DNA of 64,000 bases from Klebsiella aerogenes (GCA_029027985.1 CP119076.1:4462422-4526421), one strand, 5' to 3'. Counted from the first letter of the stretch, positions 31,698 through 45,743 are shown. The notes: generated by a model from the letters alone, not told the origin. Numbers and translations are program-made.

Positions 31698-32960
31698 TTA
31701 TTCCCCCTGACGCTGGTAGTCGTTACGCTGCGCGTTGGCGCGGCGTTGGTCCATAATGGTACCCCCGGTTGAACTCGAGGTTGATGAGGTGCTGGCGCTG
31801 CTTGAGCTGGATGCAGGTGGCAGGCGCAGCAGATCGCTTGCGCCACTGCTATCGCTCTTTGCCGCCGGTGCGCCGGCGCCTTTCAGCATCTGATCCAAAG
31901 GCAGAACCATCAGGTTGCCGCCCTTGCTGTCGTTTACCAGCACTTTGCGGGTATGGCTCAGCACTTTTTCCATGGTTTCGATATACAGACGCTCGCGGGT
32001 AATTTCCGGCGCGGCTTTATATTCCGGCAGGATCTTAGCAAAACGAGCCACTTCACCCTGCGCTTCCAGTACGGTCTGAGTCTTATACGCGCGCGCCTCT
32101 TCGAGGATACGCTGCGCCTGACCGTTAGCACGCGGCTGAACTTCGTTGGTGTAAGCTTCCGCTTCACGGATGTACTGCTGCTCGTTCTCACGCGCGGCAA
32201 TCGCATCGTCAAACGCGGCCTTCACCTCTTCCGGCGGACGCGCCGTCTGGAAGTTGACGTCCAGCAGGGTAATCCCCATGTTGTACGGACGGATGGTCTC
32301 TTCCAGCTCGCGCTGGGTATCGCTACGAATAACGGTACGACCTTCGGTCAGGATACGGTCCATGGTGTACTTACCAATGACGCCGCGCAGAGCGCTATCT
32401 GTGGCCTGACGCAGGCTATCATCGGCGCTGGTCACGCTAAACAGGTAGCGTTCCGGATCGGTCACGCGGTACTGCACGTTCATTTCAACGCGTACAACGT
32501 TCTCATCGGAGGTCAACATGACGCCGGACGCCGCCAGTTCACGCACGGACTCGACGTTCACCGCCTGAACATTATCGATAAAGGTCGGTTTCCAGTTCAG
32601 GCCGGGTTCAACCAGATGGCTGAATTTACCAAAGCGTGTCACCACACCCCGTTCCGCTTCCTTGATGGTATAGAAACCGCTGGCCGCCCAGATAATCACC
32701 GCCGCGGCGGCAACGATGCCGACAATGCGTCCGCCCATCGGGCCACGAGGCCCCTGGGTAACATTACCGCCACCCTGACCGCCTTTACCGCCGCCGAGAC
32801 CGCCAAGTTTTTTGCTTAACTTGCGGAAGATATCATCCAGATCGGGCGGCCCCTGCTCGCGACCGCCTTTGTTGCCATTTCCCTCAGAGTTGCCGCCGTT
32901 TTTGCTGCTTCCCCACGGGTCGCGGTCCTGTCCGTTATTACCGGGCTGATTCCACGCCAT
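31698..32960 (-). CDS. hflK: HflK, SPFH-domain regulator of FtsH
   Basis: 420 residues. A Gly/Asn-rich cytoplasmic N-terminus (about 1-78), one membrane anchor (about 80-100, IVGIVAAAAVIIWAASGFY), SPFH domain with KEAERGVVTRFGKF, coiled coil with RENEQQYIREAEAYTNEVQPRANGQAQ, and a Ser-rich tail. The Ser/Thr repeats near 385-405 (SSSSSASTSSTSSSTGG) are low complexity. Acts with HflC on FtsH. Lies 58 bp downstream of hflX. Confidence 0.97.
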   Translation of the reverse strand: MAWNQPGNNGQDRDPWGSSKNGGNSEGNGNKGGREQGPPDLDDIFRKLSKKLGGLGGGKGGQGGGNVTQGPRGPMGGRIVGIVAAAAVIIWAASGFYTIKEAERGVVTRFGKFSHLVEPGLNWKPTFIDNVQAVNVESVRELAASGVMLTSDENVVRVEMNVQYRVTDPERYLFSVTSADDSLRQATDSALRGVIGKYTMDRILTEGRTVIRSDTQRELEETIRPYNMGITLLDVNFQTARPPEEVKAAFDDAIAARENEQQYIREAEAYTNEVQPRANGQAQRILEEARAYKTQTVLEAQGEVARFAKILPEYKAAPEITRERLYIETMEKVLSHTRKVLVNDSKGGNLMVLPLDQMLKGAGAPAAKSDSSGASDLLRLPPASSSSSASTSSTSSSTGGTIMDQRRANAQRNDYQRQGE

Positions 32961-33018
32961 GTATATGCTCCATATTTGTTTTTGATATCCCCACAGGGGT
33001 TAATATCTTCAGGCCAGG

Positions 33019-34299
33019 TCAAACCACGTAGTCGACCAACGCAGGCTCTTGTTTGCAGAGGCGACGCCAGTCCACAATGGGCATGCGCACTTGCAGGCTT
33101 ACGCTGCCGTCGTCTTCCATCCACTCTTTTTCTATCGCCTGAAGCTGATAGAAGCGGCTTCGCAGACGGCCTTCCTGCGGCGGTAAGCGCAGCGTATGCT
33201 GGGCCACTTCGCCGGAAAGACGCTCTGTTAGCGCCTGAAAAAGCAGTGGTACGCCAACCCCGGTCTGGGCGGAGAGCCAGACCCGAATCGGTTTATTCTC
33301 TTCATCCCGATCGATGCGCGGTTCAAAATCGTCAAGCACATCGATTTTGTTCATCACCAGCAGCGACGGAATTTCATCGGCCTCGATTTCAGCCAGGACC
33401 GTATTCACCGCATCAATATTTTCCTGCACGCGAACATCCGCCGCGTCGATCACATGCAGCAACAGCGTCGCCTGACGCGTCTCCTGCAGAGTGGCTTTAA
33501 ACGCCGCCACTAAATCATGCGGCAGGTGGCGAATAAAGCCGACGGTGTCAGCCAGTACCGTTTCGCCAACGTCAGTGACGTTAATGCGGCGCAGCGTCGG
33601 ATCCAGGGTGGCGAACAGCTGGTCCGCGGCATAGACTTCCGCCTCGGTTATCTGGTTGAACAGCGTTGATTTTCCGGCGTTGGTATACCCCACCAGCGAT
33701 ACGGTAGGGATATCGGCCTTAGCGCGTGACCGCCGACCTTGCTCGCGCTGTTTTTCTACTTTTTCCAGTCGCGACAGGATCTGCATAATGCGGTTACGCA
33801 GCAATCGACGGTCGGTTTCGAGCTGGGTTTCACCCGGTCCACGCAAACCAATCCCGCCCTTCTGCCTTTCAAGGTGGGTCCAGCCGCGTACCAGACGCGT
33901 GGCCAGATGGCGTAACTGCGCCAGCTCAACCTGCAGTTTCCCTTCGTGGGTACGCGCTCGCTGGGCAAAAATATCTAAAATCAGACCGGTGCGATCGATA
34001 ACCCGGCATTCGCATAGCTGCTCCAGGTTACGTTCCTGGGCCGGACTCAAGGCATGATCGAACAACACGACCGAGGCGCCGGTCGCTTTTACGGCTTCCG
34101 CAATTTCAACAGCCTTACCTTCACCAACAAAATACTTCGGGTGCGGTGCTTTACGGCTACCGGTAATCACCTGCATTGCTTCGACACCGGCGGAAGAGAC
34201 CAGGGATTCAAACTCCTGGAGATCCTCCATATCTTTGTCTTGCGAAAAATAGATGTGTACCAGTACCGCCTGCTCACCGGCATCATAACGGTCAAACAA
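33019..34299 (-). CDS. hflX: HflX, ribosome-associated GTPase
   Basis: 426 residues starting at a TTG codon, as in E. coli. The N-terminal HflX domain has [18 protein letters not shown] and the [24 protein letters not shown] linker; the GTPase domain has G1 GYTNAGKST (204-212), G3 [10 protein letters not shown] and G4 NKID. It splits stalled or heat-damaged 70S ribosomes. 75 bp separate it from hfq. Confidence 0.97.
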   Translation of the reverse strand: MFDRYDAGEQAVLVHIYFSQDKDMEDLQEFESLVSSAGVEAMQVITGSRKAPHPKYFVGEGKAVEIAEAVKATGASVVLFDHALSPAQERNLEQLCECRVIDRTGLILDIFAQRARTHEGKLQVELAQLRHLATRLVRGWTHLERQKGGIGLRGPGETQLETDRRLLRNRIMQILSRLEKVEKQREQGRRSRAKADIPTVSLVGYTNAGKSTLFNQITEAEVYAADQLFATLDPTLRRINVTDVGETVLADTVGFIRHLPHDLVAAFKATLQETRQATLLLHVIDAADVRVQENIDAVNTVLAEIEADEIPSLLVMNKIDVLDDFEPRIDRDEENKPIRVWLSAQTGVGVPLLFQALTERLSGEVAQHTLRLPPQEGRLRSRFYQLQAIEKEWMEDDGSVSLQVRMPIVDWRRLCKQEPALVDYVV

Positions 34300-34374
34300 G
34301 CGTAAACCCCTTATAAAATACCAGCGGGGAACGCAGAAAACCTGGCTCCCCGACGTGGAAAAACAGCATTAGCC

Positions 34375-34695
<321 letters not shown>

Positions 34696-34773
34696 TTATA
34701 TGTATGCTTGTTTTGTACTCAGAACCTTACGATTCTTAAAAAATTACGCACGATACCATTCAATTGTACACGT

Positions 34774-35724
34774 TCAGTTCTGGCTAGCACCAACAACCTG
34801 TAATACTTTGTTGAGCGCTTGTTCAGGTTGCTCACTGTCTAACCAGTGAACATCTTCCCAACCGCGCAGCCAGGTGACCTGACGTTTAGCTAACTGTCTC
34901 GTGGCGCAAACACCTCGATAAACCATTTCATCATACGGGACCTCGCCTTCAAGGTATGACCACATCTGGCGGTATCCCACACAACGAATGGAAGGCATAT
35001 CCGTATGCAAATCTCCACGGGCAAATAGCGCCCGCACTTCTGCTTCAAAACCTGAAGCCAACATCTGATGAAAACGCTGCTCAATGCGTTGATGTAGCAG
35101 TTCACGGCTCGCCGGGGCGATGGCGAACTGATGCACCTGATACGGCAGAGCCTCTCCTGACGTTTGCGTCAGTTCCGTTAAAGTTTTACCCGAAATGAAA
35201 AAAACTTCCAGTGCTCGGGAAAGTCTTTGCGGATCATTTGGATGAATACGCGCGGCGGCGACGGGATCGATTTCCTGTAACTGCCGGTGCAATGCGTGCC
35301 ACCCCTGCTCTGCTGCTTGTTGCTCAATTCGGGCCCTGACTGCAGGATCCGCCGAAGGCAGCGGCGATAATCCTTCCAACAACGCTTTGAAATACAACAT
35401 GGTTCCGCCGACTAATAACGGAATGCGCCCGGCAGCGACGATATCCGCCATTTCTGCCAACGCGTCGCGGCGGAAATCTGCCGCAGAATACGACTCTGCC
35501 GGATCGCGAATATCCAGCAACCGATGCGGCGCTGCGCTCAGCTCTGCGGCATCGGGTTTGGCCGTGCCGATATCCATTCCTCGATAGATGAGGGCGGAAT
35601 CGACGCTAATCAACTCTACGGGCAAAACTTTACGCAAGGCGATAGCTAATGCCGTTTTGCCGGAGGCCGTCGGCCCCATTAAAAAAATTGCCTTAGGCAG
35701 GCTCGCCTCAGTTACATCACTCAT
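34774..35724 (-). CDS. miaA: MiaA, tRNA dimethylallyltransferase
   Basis: 316 residues. P-loop GPTASGKT (17-24), [27 protein letters not shown] and the [12 protein letters not shown] region, with a terminal [15 protein letters not shown]. It adds dimethylallyl to A37 of tRNAs that read UNN codons. Its ATG lies within the 3' end of mutL (8-bp overlap), so translation is coupled. Confidence 0.97.
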   Translation of the reverse strand: MSDVTEASLPKAIFLMGPTASGKTALAIALRKVLPVELISVDSALIYRGMDIGTAKPDAAELSAAPHRLLDIRDPAESYSAADFRRDALAEMADIVAAGRIPLLVGGTMLYFKALLEGLSPLPSADPAVRARIEQQAAEQGWHALHRQLQEIDPVAAARIHPNDPQRLSRALEVFFISGKTLTELTQTSGEALPYQVHQFAIAPASRELLHQRIEQRFHQMLASGFEAEVRALFARGDLHTDMPSIRCVGYRQMWSYLEGEVPYDEMVYRGVCATRQLAKRQVTWLRGWEDVHWLDSEQPEQALNKVLQVVGASQN

Positions 35725-37585
35725 CTTTTAGGGCTGTCATCGCCGAATGTAAATCAACAGGTTGTAACAGGCCACCCGGCGGCGCGTTAATCAGCTGCGG
35801 GCATAAACGCTCGACGTCCGCCAACACGGAAATCGCCTGCGCCATGCTCCACTGCGCGTGCTCGCTCGCCAGATTACGCGCCGTCCACTGGGCGATGTCG
35901 CCGACGTCGAATGCCGTTAGCTGCGCCAGGTAGCCTATCAGTTCAGGAATCAAGATTTGTAAATTTTGTTGTCTTAAGGGTAAAGGCACCGCGCGAACCG
36001 TCACGTGCTGGGCATCGGCGTGTAAATCGATGCCCAATTCCCTCAGTGCCGGTTGGGCTTTTTCCAGCGCGTTACGTTCGGCTTCGTTCACTTTAAGACG
36101 TAGCGGGATCAGCAACGGCTGGGCGCAAACCGCTTCCGCGCCCGGCGTCAGCTGCGCCTGACGCAGCCAACGTTCCGCCACCGGCAGCGCCAGTAGCGCC
36201 ACTTTGCCGCCACGTTCAAGCAATGCGCAATCGCCGCCGACAATAGTCAACACCCGACCAAAGCTTTGGCTGTGCGCCGCCAGGCTTTCCGCAGGCGCGG
36301 GCACGGCCGGTTTTTTTTCCGCCACCGGCGTTTCCAACAGTTGGCGATAGAGCGCCCCCTGCTGTTTCTGATAACCCGGCTGGGCATGCGGCCAGCTGGC
36401 GCCGCCTGCACCAGAACCGCTGCCGGAGGCCGCCGGTTCGCGCGAAGCGCGGGCGTCATAACCCGGGGCCGCCGGTTCACGAGCCGATACTGGGCGAGCG
36501 AAATGATTACCGCCCGCAGCAACCCGGTTTTCCGGCATCTGCCGCGGCGCCGGTTCTTCACTGTCTTCCGCCAGCGGCGCATCAAGCTGCTGCTGCAATA
36601 CGCTCAACACACCCTGGTAGATAAAATCGTGGACCAGCCGCGATTGATGGAAACGCACCTCGTGCTTAGCCGGATGGACGTTAACGTCAACCTGATGCGG
36701 ATCGATCTCCAGATACAACACAAACGCCGGCTGCTGGTCGGCGCCCAGCTTGTCTTCGCAGGCCTGGCGAATGGCATGATTGATCAGCCGGTCGCGCATC
36801 ATACGCCCATTGACGTAACAATACTGAATTTCCGCCAACGCAGAATTGGTATGCAGGGGATCGGCAACCCAGCCGCGCAACGTCAGATCGCCGTGCTGCC
36901 ATTCGATCGCCAGCGCGTGTTCAAGAAACACCGCGCCGCATATCGACCCCAGACGCCGTTCGCGCGGGCTGCCTTCCGCCGCCGCGCGGTACTGGCGCAT
37001 GATCTTGCCGTTATGACTGAGATTAATCGTCACGTCGAAACGTGCCAGCGCGATGCGCCGGACGATTTCATCAATATGGCCAAACTCGGTTTTTTCCGTG
37101 CGCATAAACTTGCGCCGTGCGGGGGTGTTGTAGAACAGATCCAGCACTTCCAGCGTGGTGCCGACCGGGTGCGCCGCCGGTTTCACCGTCACCGCCTGGT
37201 CGCGCCCTTCGGCGTAGGCCTGCCAGGCCTCCTGCTGTTCTGCGGTACGCGAAGTCAGCGTCAGGCGCGCGACGGAACTGATACTGGCCAGCGCTTCGCC
37301 GCGAAAACCCAGGCTGATAATAGCTTCAAGGTCGTCCAGCGACGCGATTTTACTGGTGGCATGACGAGCCAGCGCCAGGGCTAGCTCGTCTTTTTTAATC
37401 CCACAGCCGTTATCGCGAATACGGATAAGTTTCGCGCCGCCGCGTTCGATATCAATGTCGATACGGGTGGCGCCAGCATCAAGGCTGTTTTCAACCAGCT
37501 CTTTGACGACCGACGCCGGACGTTCCACCACCTCGCCGGCGGCAATCTGGTTAGCGAGCTGCGGCGGTAGAACCTGAATCGGCAT
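35717..37585 (-). CDS. mutL: MutL, DNA mismatch-repair ATPase
   Basis: 622 residues, a few longer than E. coli (615). GHKL ATPase motifs: [38 protein letters not shown], and HATSKI; followed by the transducer domain. A Pro/Ala/Ser-rich linker (about 335-430) leads to a C-terminal dimerisation domain. As in other methyl-directed systems there is no DQHAx2Ex4E endonuclease motif in the C-terminal part, so cutting depends on MutH. Lies 10 bp after amiB. Confidence 0.97.
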   Translation of the reverse strand: MPIQVLPPQLANQIAAGEVVERPASVVKELVENSLDAGATRIDIDIERGGAKLIRIRDNGCGIKKDELALALARHATSKIASLDDLEAIISLGFRGEALASISSVARLTLTSRTAEQQEAWQAYAEGRDQAVTVKPAAHPVGTTLEVLDLFYNTPARRKFMRTEKTEFGHIDEIVRRIALARFDVTINLSHNGKIMRQYRAAAEGSPRERRLGSICGAVFLEHALAIEWQHGDLTLRGWVADPLHTNSALAEIQYCYVNGRMMRDRLINHAIRQACEDKLGADQQPAFVLYLEIDPHQVDVNVHPAKHEVRFHQSRLVHDFIYQGVLSVLQQQLDAPLAEDSEEPAPRQMPENRVAAGGNHFARPVSAREPAAPGYDARASREPAASGSGSGAGGASWPHAQPGYQKQQGALYRQLLETPVAEKKPAVPAPAESLAAHSQSFGRVLTIVGGDCALLERGGKVALLALPVAERWLRQAQLTPGAEAVCAQPLLIPLRLKVNEAERNALEKAQPALRELGIDLHADAQHVTVRAVPLPLRQQNLQILIPELIGYLAQLTAFDVGDIAQWTARNLASEHAQWSMAQAISVLADVERLCPQLINAPPGGLLQPVDLHSAMTALKDE

Positions 37586-37595
37586 GACCTTCTCC

Positions 37596-38942
37596 TTAGT
37601 TAATCAACGTCCCGCCCGGCGAACCGGCGCTGGCAGTTTGCGCAGCCTCGCCGCGCGGCGCCGATTGCAGCGGGTGCTGCATATAATAGTTACGCAGCCC
37701 TTTATAAATCGCCTCGGCAATCTGCTGTTGGTAAGCCTCGCTGCCCAGCAGGCGTTCTTCGCCGGTATTGCTGATAAAGCCGGTTTCTACGAGGATCGAC
37801 GGGATATCCGGCGAACGCAGAACGCCAAGACTGGCGTGCTCCGGACGGCGTTTATGCAGATTACCGACTCGTTGCAGTTCGCTCAGCACATCCGTCGCCA
37901 CATCATAACCGACGCGTTGGGAATGGCCGAACTGTAAATCCAATACCGCCTGGCTCAGATAAGGATCCGACTGGCTATTAGCCAGTACGTCACCCGCCCC
38001 GCCCAGCAGCTCGGATTGTTTCTCATGCTGCTCAAGCCAGCCAGCCATTTCGCTGTTCGCGCGACGGTTGGAAAGCACCCACACCGATGCGCCGGTAGCG
38101 TCGCGGTTCGGCGCCGCATCGGCATGAATAGAGACCAGGAAATTGGCGTTTTGTTTCCGCGCCACGTCCGAACGCCCCATCACCGAAATAAAGTAATCGC
38201 CGTTGCGGGTCAGCACGGGCTTAAACTGCGGATCGTCGTTAAGCAACGCCCGTAGCTTATGGGCGATAGCGATAGTGACGTTCTTCTCTTTGGTACCATT
38301 CGGCCCGATAGCGCCAGGATCCTGGCCGCCGTGGCCAGCATCAATCGCGATAATAATTTTATCGTCCGTCGCCACTGCGCGCGTCGCCGGGCGGGTGACG
38401 GTTTGGTTATTGGTCATCGCCGGCTGGCTGCGGGTCACCATCGTGGTTCTGTCGTTGCCGGACGTGCTGAACGGGTTGCGCGGCGGCGTAGTCGGACGCG
38501 GCGCCACCACCGGCGCTTCGATCCGTTTAGCCACGACTGGCGGAGGCGGCGGCGGGGCATCGGCATTAATGGTGAAGACGACGGTATAGTTGGCGCCGCT
38601 TTGCTGCTTCACGGCCCGCGTTTTGCCATCTTCGGTCAGATCGACCAGCAGACGCAAAGATTGCGTATCCTGAGGTTGTCCTGCACGAATGCTTTTGACC
38701 AGATTATTACCGCTAAACTGCAGCGGCAGCCCCTGAAGCACGCCGGTCTGTTTGATATCCAGCGCCACCGCCCGCTTACCCTGCGGGGTGAACGAATACT
38801 CGGGATCGCCGACAAAACTTAACGTTATGCGGGCCTGCTGATCGCCGTTTGAGACCTGGATATCGGATAAACTTGCCGCGGATGCCTGAGTGCCGAACAG
38901 CATCAGAGCGGCGGCCAGCCAACTGGTTATGCGATACTTCAT
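37596..38942 (-). CDS. amiB: AmiB, N-acetylmuramoyl-L-alanine amidase
   Basis: 448 residues. Signal peptide to about 23 (LFGTQASAA), AMIN domain (about 25-125) that targets it to the septum, a Pro/Thr-rich linker, and an Amidase_3 catalytic domain (about 195-420) with zinc ligands in [14 protein letters not shown], a glutamate, [20 protein letters not shown] and a C-terminal glutamate in LVETGFISN. Activated by EnvC at division. No LysM domain. Confidence 0.96.
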   Translation of the reverse strand: MKYRITSWLAAALMLFGTQASAASLSDIQVSNGDQQARITLSFVGDPEYSFTPQGKRAVALDIKQTGVLQGLPLQFSGNNLVKSIRAGQPQDTQSLRLLVDLTEDGKTRAVKQQSGANYTVVFTINADAPPPPPPVVAKRIEAPVVAPRPTTPPRNPFSTSGNDRTTMVTRSQPAMTNNQTVTRPATRAVATDDKIIIAIDAGHGGQDPGAIGPNGTKEKNVTIAIAHKLRALLNDDPQFKPVLTRNGDYFISVMGRSDVARKQNANFLVSIHADAAPNRDATGASVWVLSNRRANSEMAGWLEQHEKQSELLGGAGDVLANSQSDPYLSQAVLDLQFGHSQRVGYDVATDVLSELQRVGNLHKRRPEHASLGVLRSPDIPSILVETGFISNTGEERLLGSEAYQQQIAEAIYKGLRNYYMQHPLQSAPRGEAAQTASAGSPGGTLIN

Positions 38943-38958
38943 CCCGTCATCCTTTAGG

Positions 38959-40937
<1,979 letters not shown>

Positions 40938-40939
<2 letters not shown>

Positions 40940-42077
40940 GTCACAGCCCCTCGATCTCAATCAGTTAGCGCAGCAAATCAAACAATGGGGTACAGAGCTT
41001 GGCTTCCAGCAGGTCGGCATCACCGATACCGATCTCAGCGCCAGCGAGCCTAAGCTACAGGCATGGCTGGATAAACAATACCATGGCGAAATGGAATGGA
41101 TGGCTCGCCACGGCATGATGCGTGCCCGTCCGCATGAACTTTTGCCCGGTACGCTGCGCGTGATTAGCGTGCGCATGAACTATCTGCCCGCCAATGCTGC
41201 CTTCGCCAGCACCCTGAAAGATCCCGCGCTGGGTTACGTCAGCCGTTATGCCCTTGGGCGTGATTATCATAAGCTGCTACGTAACCGCCTGAAAAAACTG
41301 GGTGAGATGATTCAGGAACAGTGTGCTTCGCTCAATTTTAGACCGTTTGTCGATTCCGCGCCTATTCTGGAGCGGCCCATCGCAGAAAAAGCCGGCCTTG
41401 GCTGGACAGGTAAGCACTCACTTATCTTAAGCCGCGACGCGGGATCGTTCTTCTTCCTCGGCGAACTGCTGATCGATCTCCCCCTGCCTATCGATCGGCC
41501 CGTCGCCGAAGAGTGCGGCCGCTGCGTCGCCTGCATGACCATCTGTCCAACCGGCGCGATTGTTGAACCTTATACCGTTGACGCCCGACGCTGCATCTCC
41601 TATCTGACCATTGAGCTGGAAGGCGCAATTCCGGAAGCGTTTCGCCCGCTTATCGGCAACCGTATCTACGGCTGCGACGATTGCCAGCTCATCTGCCCGT
41701 GGAACCGTTTCTCGCAACTCACCGGGGAGGAAGACTTCAGCCCGCGCAAAGCGCTGCATGCGCCGCAGCTGATTGAACTGTTCGCCTGGAGCGAGGCCTG
41801 GTTTCTAAAAGTGACGGAAGGTTCGGCGATTCGCCGTATTGGGCATTTGCGCTGGCTGCGGAATATCGCCGTCGCGCTCGGTAACGCCCCCTGGGATGAG
41901 GCCAATCTGACGGCGCTGGAAAGCCGCCGAGGTGAGCACCCACTTCTCGATGAACACATTGAATGGGCGGTTGCGCAGCAAATCGAGAAGCGAAATGCCA
42001 ACGTCGTCGAGGTGCAGTTACCGAAGAAACTTCGTCTGGTCAGGGTGGTTGAGAAAGGGTTGCCGCGCGACGCCTAA
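40938..42077 (+). CDS. queG: QueG, epoxyqueuosine reductase
   Basis: 379 residues from MSQPLDLNQLAQQIKQWG. A cobalamin-dependent reductase with two ferredoxin-type [4Fe-4S] motifs: CGRCVACMTICPTGAI and CDDCQLICPWN; the catalytic Asp is in FVDSAPILERPIAEKAGLGWTGKH. It makes queuosine from epoxyqueuosine in tRNA. The frame is open 45 bp upstream, through the nnr start, but the ATG at 40938 matches the homologue. Confidence 0.96.
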
Positions 42078-42347
42078 TTCATTCACAGGCTGTGAATAAA
42101 AACAAAAACACATTGCGTTTCAACGGGCAGACATACGTCAAGTGATCAAATTAACAGTTTGAAATGAAATTTAGATGTTAAATTTCAATTAGATATAAGA
42201 ATACTATTTACAAAGTGAAGCATTATCCTCGCCAATGGATTGGCGACAAGCTGTGGATAACTCTGTTTACAGTATTTTGGAACATCCAACGAAAATCATC
42301 ACTGGCGCGATTTCGCACTGTGGATAAATTGGATAAAGGAAGAAATT
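42078..42347. other. AT-rich spacer between queG and the tRNA genes
   Basis: Contains a small inverted repeat TTCACA-GGC-TGTGAA (about 42083-42097) after queG and otherwise low-complexity AT-rich sequence. No gene, tRNA or clear promoter seen. Confidence 0.5.
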
Positions 42348-42423
<76 letters not shown>

Positions 42424-42494
42424 TTACATCGTCTTTCAAGCTACCTGCTAGCAACCTGAAAACTGCGATTTGGTATGGTGAAGCTTTCAAATTT

Positions 42495-42570
<76 letters not shown>

Positions 42571-42639
42571 TTATCGTCTTTCAAGCTACCTGCTAGTAAC
42601 CTGAAAACTGCGATTTGGTATGGTGAAGCTTTCAAATTT

Positions 42640-42715
<76 letters not shown>

Positions 42716-42783
42716 GTTACTGCTTTTTTTGCCATATTTCGATGGCGTCGTAATTTGCATTTCTGCGTCGTTACGGGAGGCGC

Positions 42784-42811
42784 ATTATACGAGAATTCGA
42801 TTTACCTGCAA
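42784..42811 (-). promoter_or_regulatory. Promoter of the tRNA-Gly operon
   Basis: Minus-strand -35 TTGCAG (42806-42811), 16-bp spacer and a perfect -10 TATAAT (42784-42789). The next bases, GCGCCTCCC, form the GC-rich discriminator typical of stringently controlled stable-RNA promoters. Confidence 0.85.
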
Positions 42812-43008
42812 CCCCCTGGCGAGCACTTTTTTTCGTTTTTTGTTTGAATGGACATTTTCTCGCCATACAGCCCACTGAATTGTATAAATAACCGCCATAA
42901 TTAGCAAAATATCTTTTTCCACTCGCGTGAATGGCGCAAAATCGCCCACATTGAACCGCGGTGGGTATCCGCGAAAAGGTCCACCATGACGCCAAACAGG
43001 GAACCAGA

Positions 43009-43740
43009 ATGAAAAAAGCGCTTTCCGTCCTGCTGCTGACCACATCGATCACGGGAACGGCTTTGGCCGCCCCCCTACATTTCGGCACCACTACCGCCAA
43101 TCCACCGTTTGAAACCGTCAAAGGCAAAGGCCAGCCGACGGGATTCGACATTGATTTGGCCAATGCGCTGTGTAAGCAGATGCAGGCCGAATGCAAATTC
43201 ACGCCGCAGCGCTTTGATACGCTGATCCCGGCACTGCGCTTTAAAAAGTTCGACGCCGTCATCGCCGGCGTTGAAGTGCTGCCGATGCGCGAAAAGCAGG
43301 TGGCATTTAGTCAGCCTTATCGGCAGGAGCTCTCCGGCGTGGTGGTCACGGCGAAAAATGCCGCCCACGGGTTTGCCGACCTGCAGGGTAAAAAGCTCGC
43401 CGTCGTCAAAGGCAGCGTCCATCAGCGTTATCTCCGCGATAAGCAGAAAGGGATTCAGGCCGTCGTTTTTGACAATGATAACAGCGCGCTGGAGGCGTTA
43501 AAACACGGTACAGTCGACGGCGCGATCGGTGACTTGCCCACCATGGACCAGTGGCTGGCGGATAACCCGGATTACGCCGAGATGAAAGAACGCGCCACCG
43601 ACCCGGCCTACTATGGCAAGCAATACGCGATAGCGGTCCGCAAAGACGATCCGGATCTGCTCAAGCAGATTAACGAAGCGCTGGAGGTCGTGAAGGCGTC
43701 GCCGGAGTTCCAGCAGATGGAACAGAAATGGTTTAAGTAA
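43009..43740 (+). CDS. Orphan ArtJ/ArtI-like amino-acid ABC transporter binding protein
   Basis: 243 residues from MKKALSVLLLTTSITGTALA, placed by AGGGAACC. Signal peptide cut after ALA (about residue 20). Type-3 solute-binding fold: LHFGTTTANPPFETVKGKGQPTGFDIDLANALC, RFDTLIPALRFKKFDAVIAGVEVLPMREKQVAFSQPY, VVKGSVHQRYL and DGAIGDLPTMDQWL. Closest to periplasmic arginine-binding ArtJ. No permease or ATPase is nearby, so it probably shares the artPQM components encoded elsewhere. E. coli has no gene here; the substrate is inferred by resemblance only. Confidence 0.85.
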   Translation: MKKALSVLLLTTSITGTALAAPLHFGTTTANPPFETVKGKGQPTGFDIDLANALCKQMQAECKFTPQRFDTLIPALRFKKFDAVIAGVEVLPMREKQVAFSQPYRQELSGVVVTAKNAAHGFADLQGKKLAVVKGSVHQRYLRDKQKGIQAVVFDNDNSALEALKHGTVDGAIGDLPTMDQWLADNPDYAEMKERATDPAYYGKQYAIAVRKDDPDLLKQINEALEVVKASPEFQQMEQKWFK

Positions 43741-43781
43741 CGCAGCAAAGACTGCGGGGCGACAAATGACATAAAACGTAG

Positions 43782-43909
43782 GTCAGGTAAGCGTAGCGCC
43801 ACCTGACAAAAACGGCACAACCGGGATTTTCCCTGCTTGCGCTGCGCTTAGCAGGGCTACGGTTCCTGTGCTTACCAGGGTAGGTCGGGTAAGCGTAGCG
43901 CCACCCGAC
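43782..43909. repeat. Alternating palindromes (BIME-like) between the binding protein and orn
   Basis: Three hairpins in a row: GTCAGGT-N12-ACCTGAC (43782-43807), CCCTGCT-N12-AGCAGGG (43831-43856) and GTCGGGT-N12-ACCCGAC (43884-43909). The first and third share the loop AAGCGTAGCGCC; the middle one has the inverse-type loop GCGCTGCGCT. Compensating changes (A-T for G-C pairs) keep the stems, a sign of an RNA or DNA hairpin under selection. The region separates convergent genes and may also act as a terminator. Confidence 0.8.
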
Positions 43910-43933
43910 ATAAGCGCGAATCTATATTTCGCT

Positions 43934-44479
43934 TCAAAGCTTAATAAAATTCTCGCGATAGTAGGCCAGCTCGGCGACCGACTCGCGGATATCATCCATT
44001 GCCTGATGAGTGCCCTGCTTTTTAAAGCCATCGAGGATTTCCGGCTTCCAGCGACGCGCCAGCTCCTTCAGGGTGCTGACGTCGAGATAGCGATAGTGGA
44101 AGTAGGCTTCCAGTTCCGGCATGTATTTGAACAGGAAGCGGCGGTCCTGGCCGATGCTGTTACCGCAAATCGGCGATTTACCCGCCGGTACCCACTGCTT
44201 GAGAAACGCAATGGTCGCCAGTTCCGCTTCACGATCGCCCACGGAACTGGCCTTCACGCGCTCGACCAGCCCGCTACCAGTGTGAGTACGTACGTTCCAC
44301 TCATCCATCAGCGCCAGTTGAGCATCAGATTGGTGAACCGCAATGGTCGGGCCTTCCGCCAGAATATTAAGATTAGCGTCGGTGACCAGGGTGGCGATTT
44401 CAATAATGCGATCGCGCTCGGGATCCAGCCCTGTCATCTCAAGATCGATCCAAATCAGGTTGTTTTCATCTGCACTCAT
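43934..44479 (-). CDS. orn: Orn, oligoribonuclease
   Basis: 181 residues from [17 protein letters not shown]; the open frame continues 54 bp upstream but this start matches E. coli. DEDDh exonuclease with Asp12 and Glu14, a mid-domain Asp in SIGQDRRFL, and the final [17 protein letters not shown]. It degrades di- to pentaribonucleotides, including pGpG. Divergent from rsgA with a 94-bp gap. Confidence 0.98.
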   Translation of the reverse strand: MSADENNLIWIDLEMTGLDPERDRIIEIATLVTDANLNILAEGPTIAVHQSDAQLALMDEWNVRTHTGSGLVERVKASSVGDREAELATIAFLKQWVPAGKSPICGNSIGQDRRFLFKYMPELEAYFHYRYLDVSTLKELARRWKPEILDGFKKQGTHQAMDDIRESVAELAYYRENFIKL

Positions 44480-44573
44480 GCTATTTTCCACCCTTCTTGC
44501 GTGACTATATTCATCTAAAATAGCGTGTATCATAGAGGTTTTGCCCCATCAGGGCGACCAGGAGCCAGTTCGA

Positions 44574-45635
44574 TTGAGTAAAAATAAGCTCTCCAAAGGC
44601 CAACAGCGCCGCGTCAAGGCCAACCACCAGCGCCGCCTGAAAACGACTTCGGAGAAGGCCGACTACGACGACAACCTGTTTGGCGAGCCTTCTGAAGGAA
44701 CCGTCATCAGCCGTTTTGGGATGCATGCCGATGTCGAATCCGCAGACGGCACCACCCACCGCTGTAACATTCGCCGGACGATCCGCTCTCTGGTGACCGG
44801 CGATCGCGTGGTCTGGCGGCCGGGCAAAGACGCAGCCGACGGGGTCAACGTAAAAGGCATCGTGGAAGCGGTGCATGAACGCACCTCGGTGCTGACGCGC
44901 CCGGACTTCTACGACGGCGTAAAACCCATCGCGGCGAATATCGACCAAATCGTGGTGGTTTCAGCCATTTTACCCGAGCTGTCGCTCAATATTATCGACC
45001 GCTATCTGGTGGCCTGCGAAGCGCAGAATATTGAACCGCTGCTGGTACTTAATAAGATAGACCTGCTGGACGACGACGGCATGGCCTTCGTCAACGAGCA
45101 AATGGCTATTTATCGCCGCATCGGCTATCCGGTGCTGATGGTTTCCAGCCATACCCAGGATGGCCTGAAACCGCTGGAAGAAGCCCTGACCGGGCGTATC
45201 AGCATCTTTGCCGGGCAGTCCGGCGTGGGGAAATCCAGCCTGCTGAATACGCTGCTGGGGCTGCGTGATGAGCAAATCCTGACCAACGACGTCTCTGATG
45301 TTTCCGGTCTCGGCCAGCACACCACCACCGCCGCGCGCCTGTATCACTTCCCGCACGGCGGCGATGTGATCGACTCTCCCGGCGTTCGCGAGTTCGGCCT
45401 GTGGCATCTCGACGCGGAACAAATCACCAACGGCTTTGTCGAATTCCATGATTATTTAGGCCATTGCAAGTATCGCGACTGCAAGCATGATACCGATCCG
45501 GGCTGCGCCATTCGCGAAGCGGTAGAAAAAGGCGCTATCGCCGAAAGCCGCTTCACGAATTATCACCGCATTCTGGAAAGCATGGAGCAGGTGCAGGTAA
45601 AAACGCGTAAAAGCTTTTCATCAACCGATGACTGA
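44574..45635 (+). CDS. rsgA: RsgA, small-subunit-maturation GTPase
   Basis: 353 residues from a TTG start ([13 protein letters not shown] when initiated); AGGAG lies before it. OB fold (about 35-105), circularly permuted GTPase with G4 NKID (160-163) before G1 GQSGVGKSS (214-222) and G3 DSPGVREFG, and a zinc knuckle [14 protein letters not shown] near 297. It checks the 30S decoding site during assembly. 33 upstream in-frame bases lack support. Confidence 0.96.
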   Translation: MSKNKLSKGQQRRVKANHQRRLKTTSEKADYDDNLFGEPSEGTVISRFGMHADVESADGTTHRCNIRRTIRSLVTGDRVVWRPGKDAADGVNVKGIVEAVHERTSVLTRPDFYDGVKPIAANIDQIVVVSAILPELSLNIIDRYLVACEAQNIEPLLVLNKIDLLDDDGMAFVNEQMAIYRRIGYPVLMVSSHTQDGLKPLEEALTGRISIFAGQSGVGKSSLLNTLLGLRDEQILTNDVSDVSGLGQHTTTAARLYHFPHGGDVIDSPGVREFGLWHLDAEQITNGFVEFHDYLGHCKYRDCKHDTDPGCAIREAVEKGAIAESRFTNYHRILESMEQVQVKTRKSFSSTDD

Positions 45636-45666
45636 CATTTAAGCTGGTCATCGCTATACGTCTTAT

Positions 45667-45687
45667 CCTTGCCGTCATCCGGCAAGG
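45667..45687. terminator. Hairpin downstream of rsgA
   Basis: Stem CCTTGCC (45667-45673), loop GTCATCC, GGCAAGG (45681-45687). It resembles half a REP unit and may help end rsgA transcription; no T-run follows. Confidence 0.45.
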
Positions 45688-45743
45688 GGCCGCGGATACA
45701 ATTCGCCAGGATTTACGTATAGAATCGTCCCCCTTTTTCAGCA

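Noticed and set aside
42878..42896. ArgR box (CTGAATTGTATAAATAAC) upstream of the orphan binding protein
   Set aside because: Only the first half matches the consensus; no second box at the usual 3-bp spacing.
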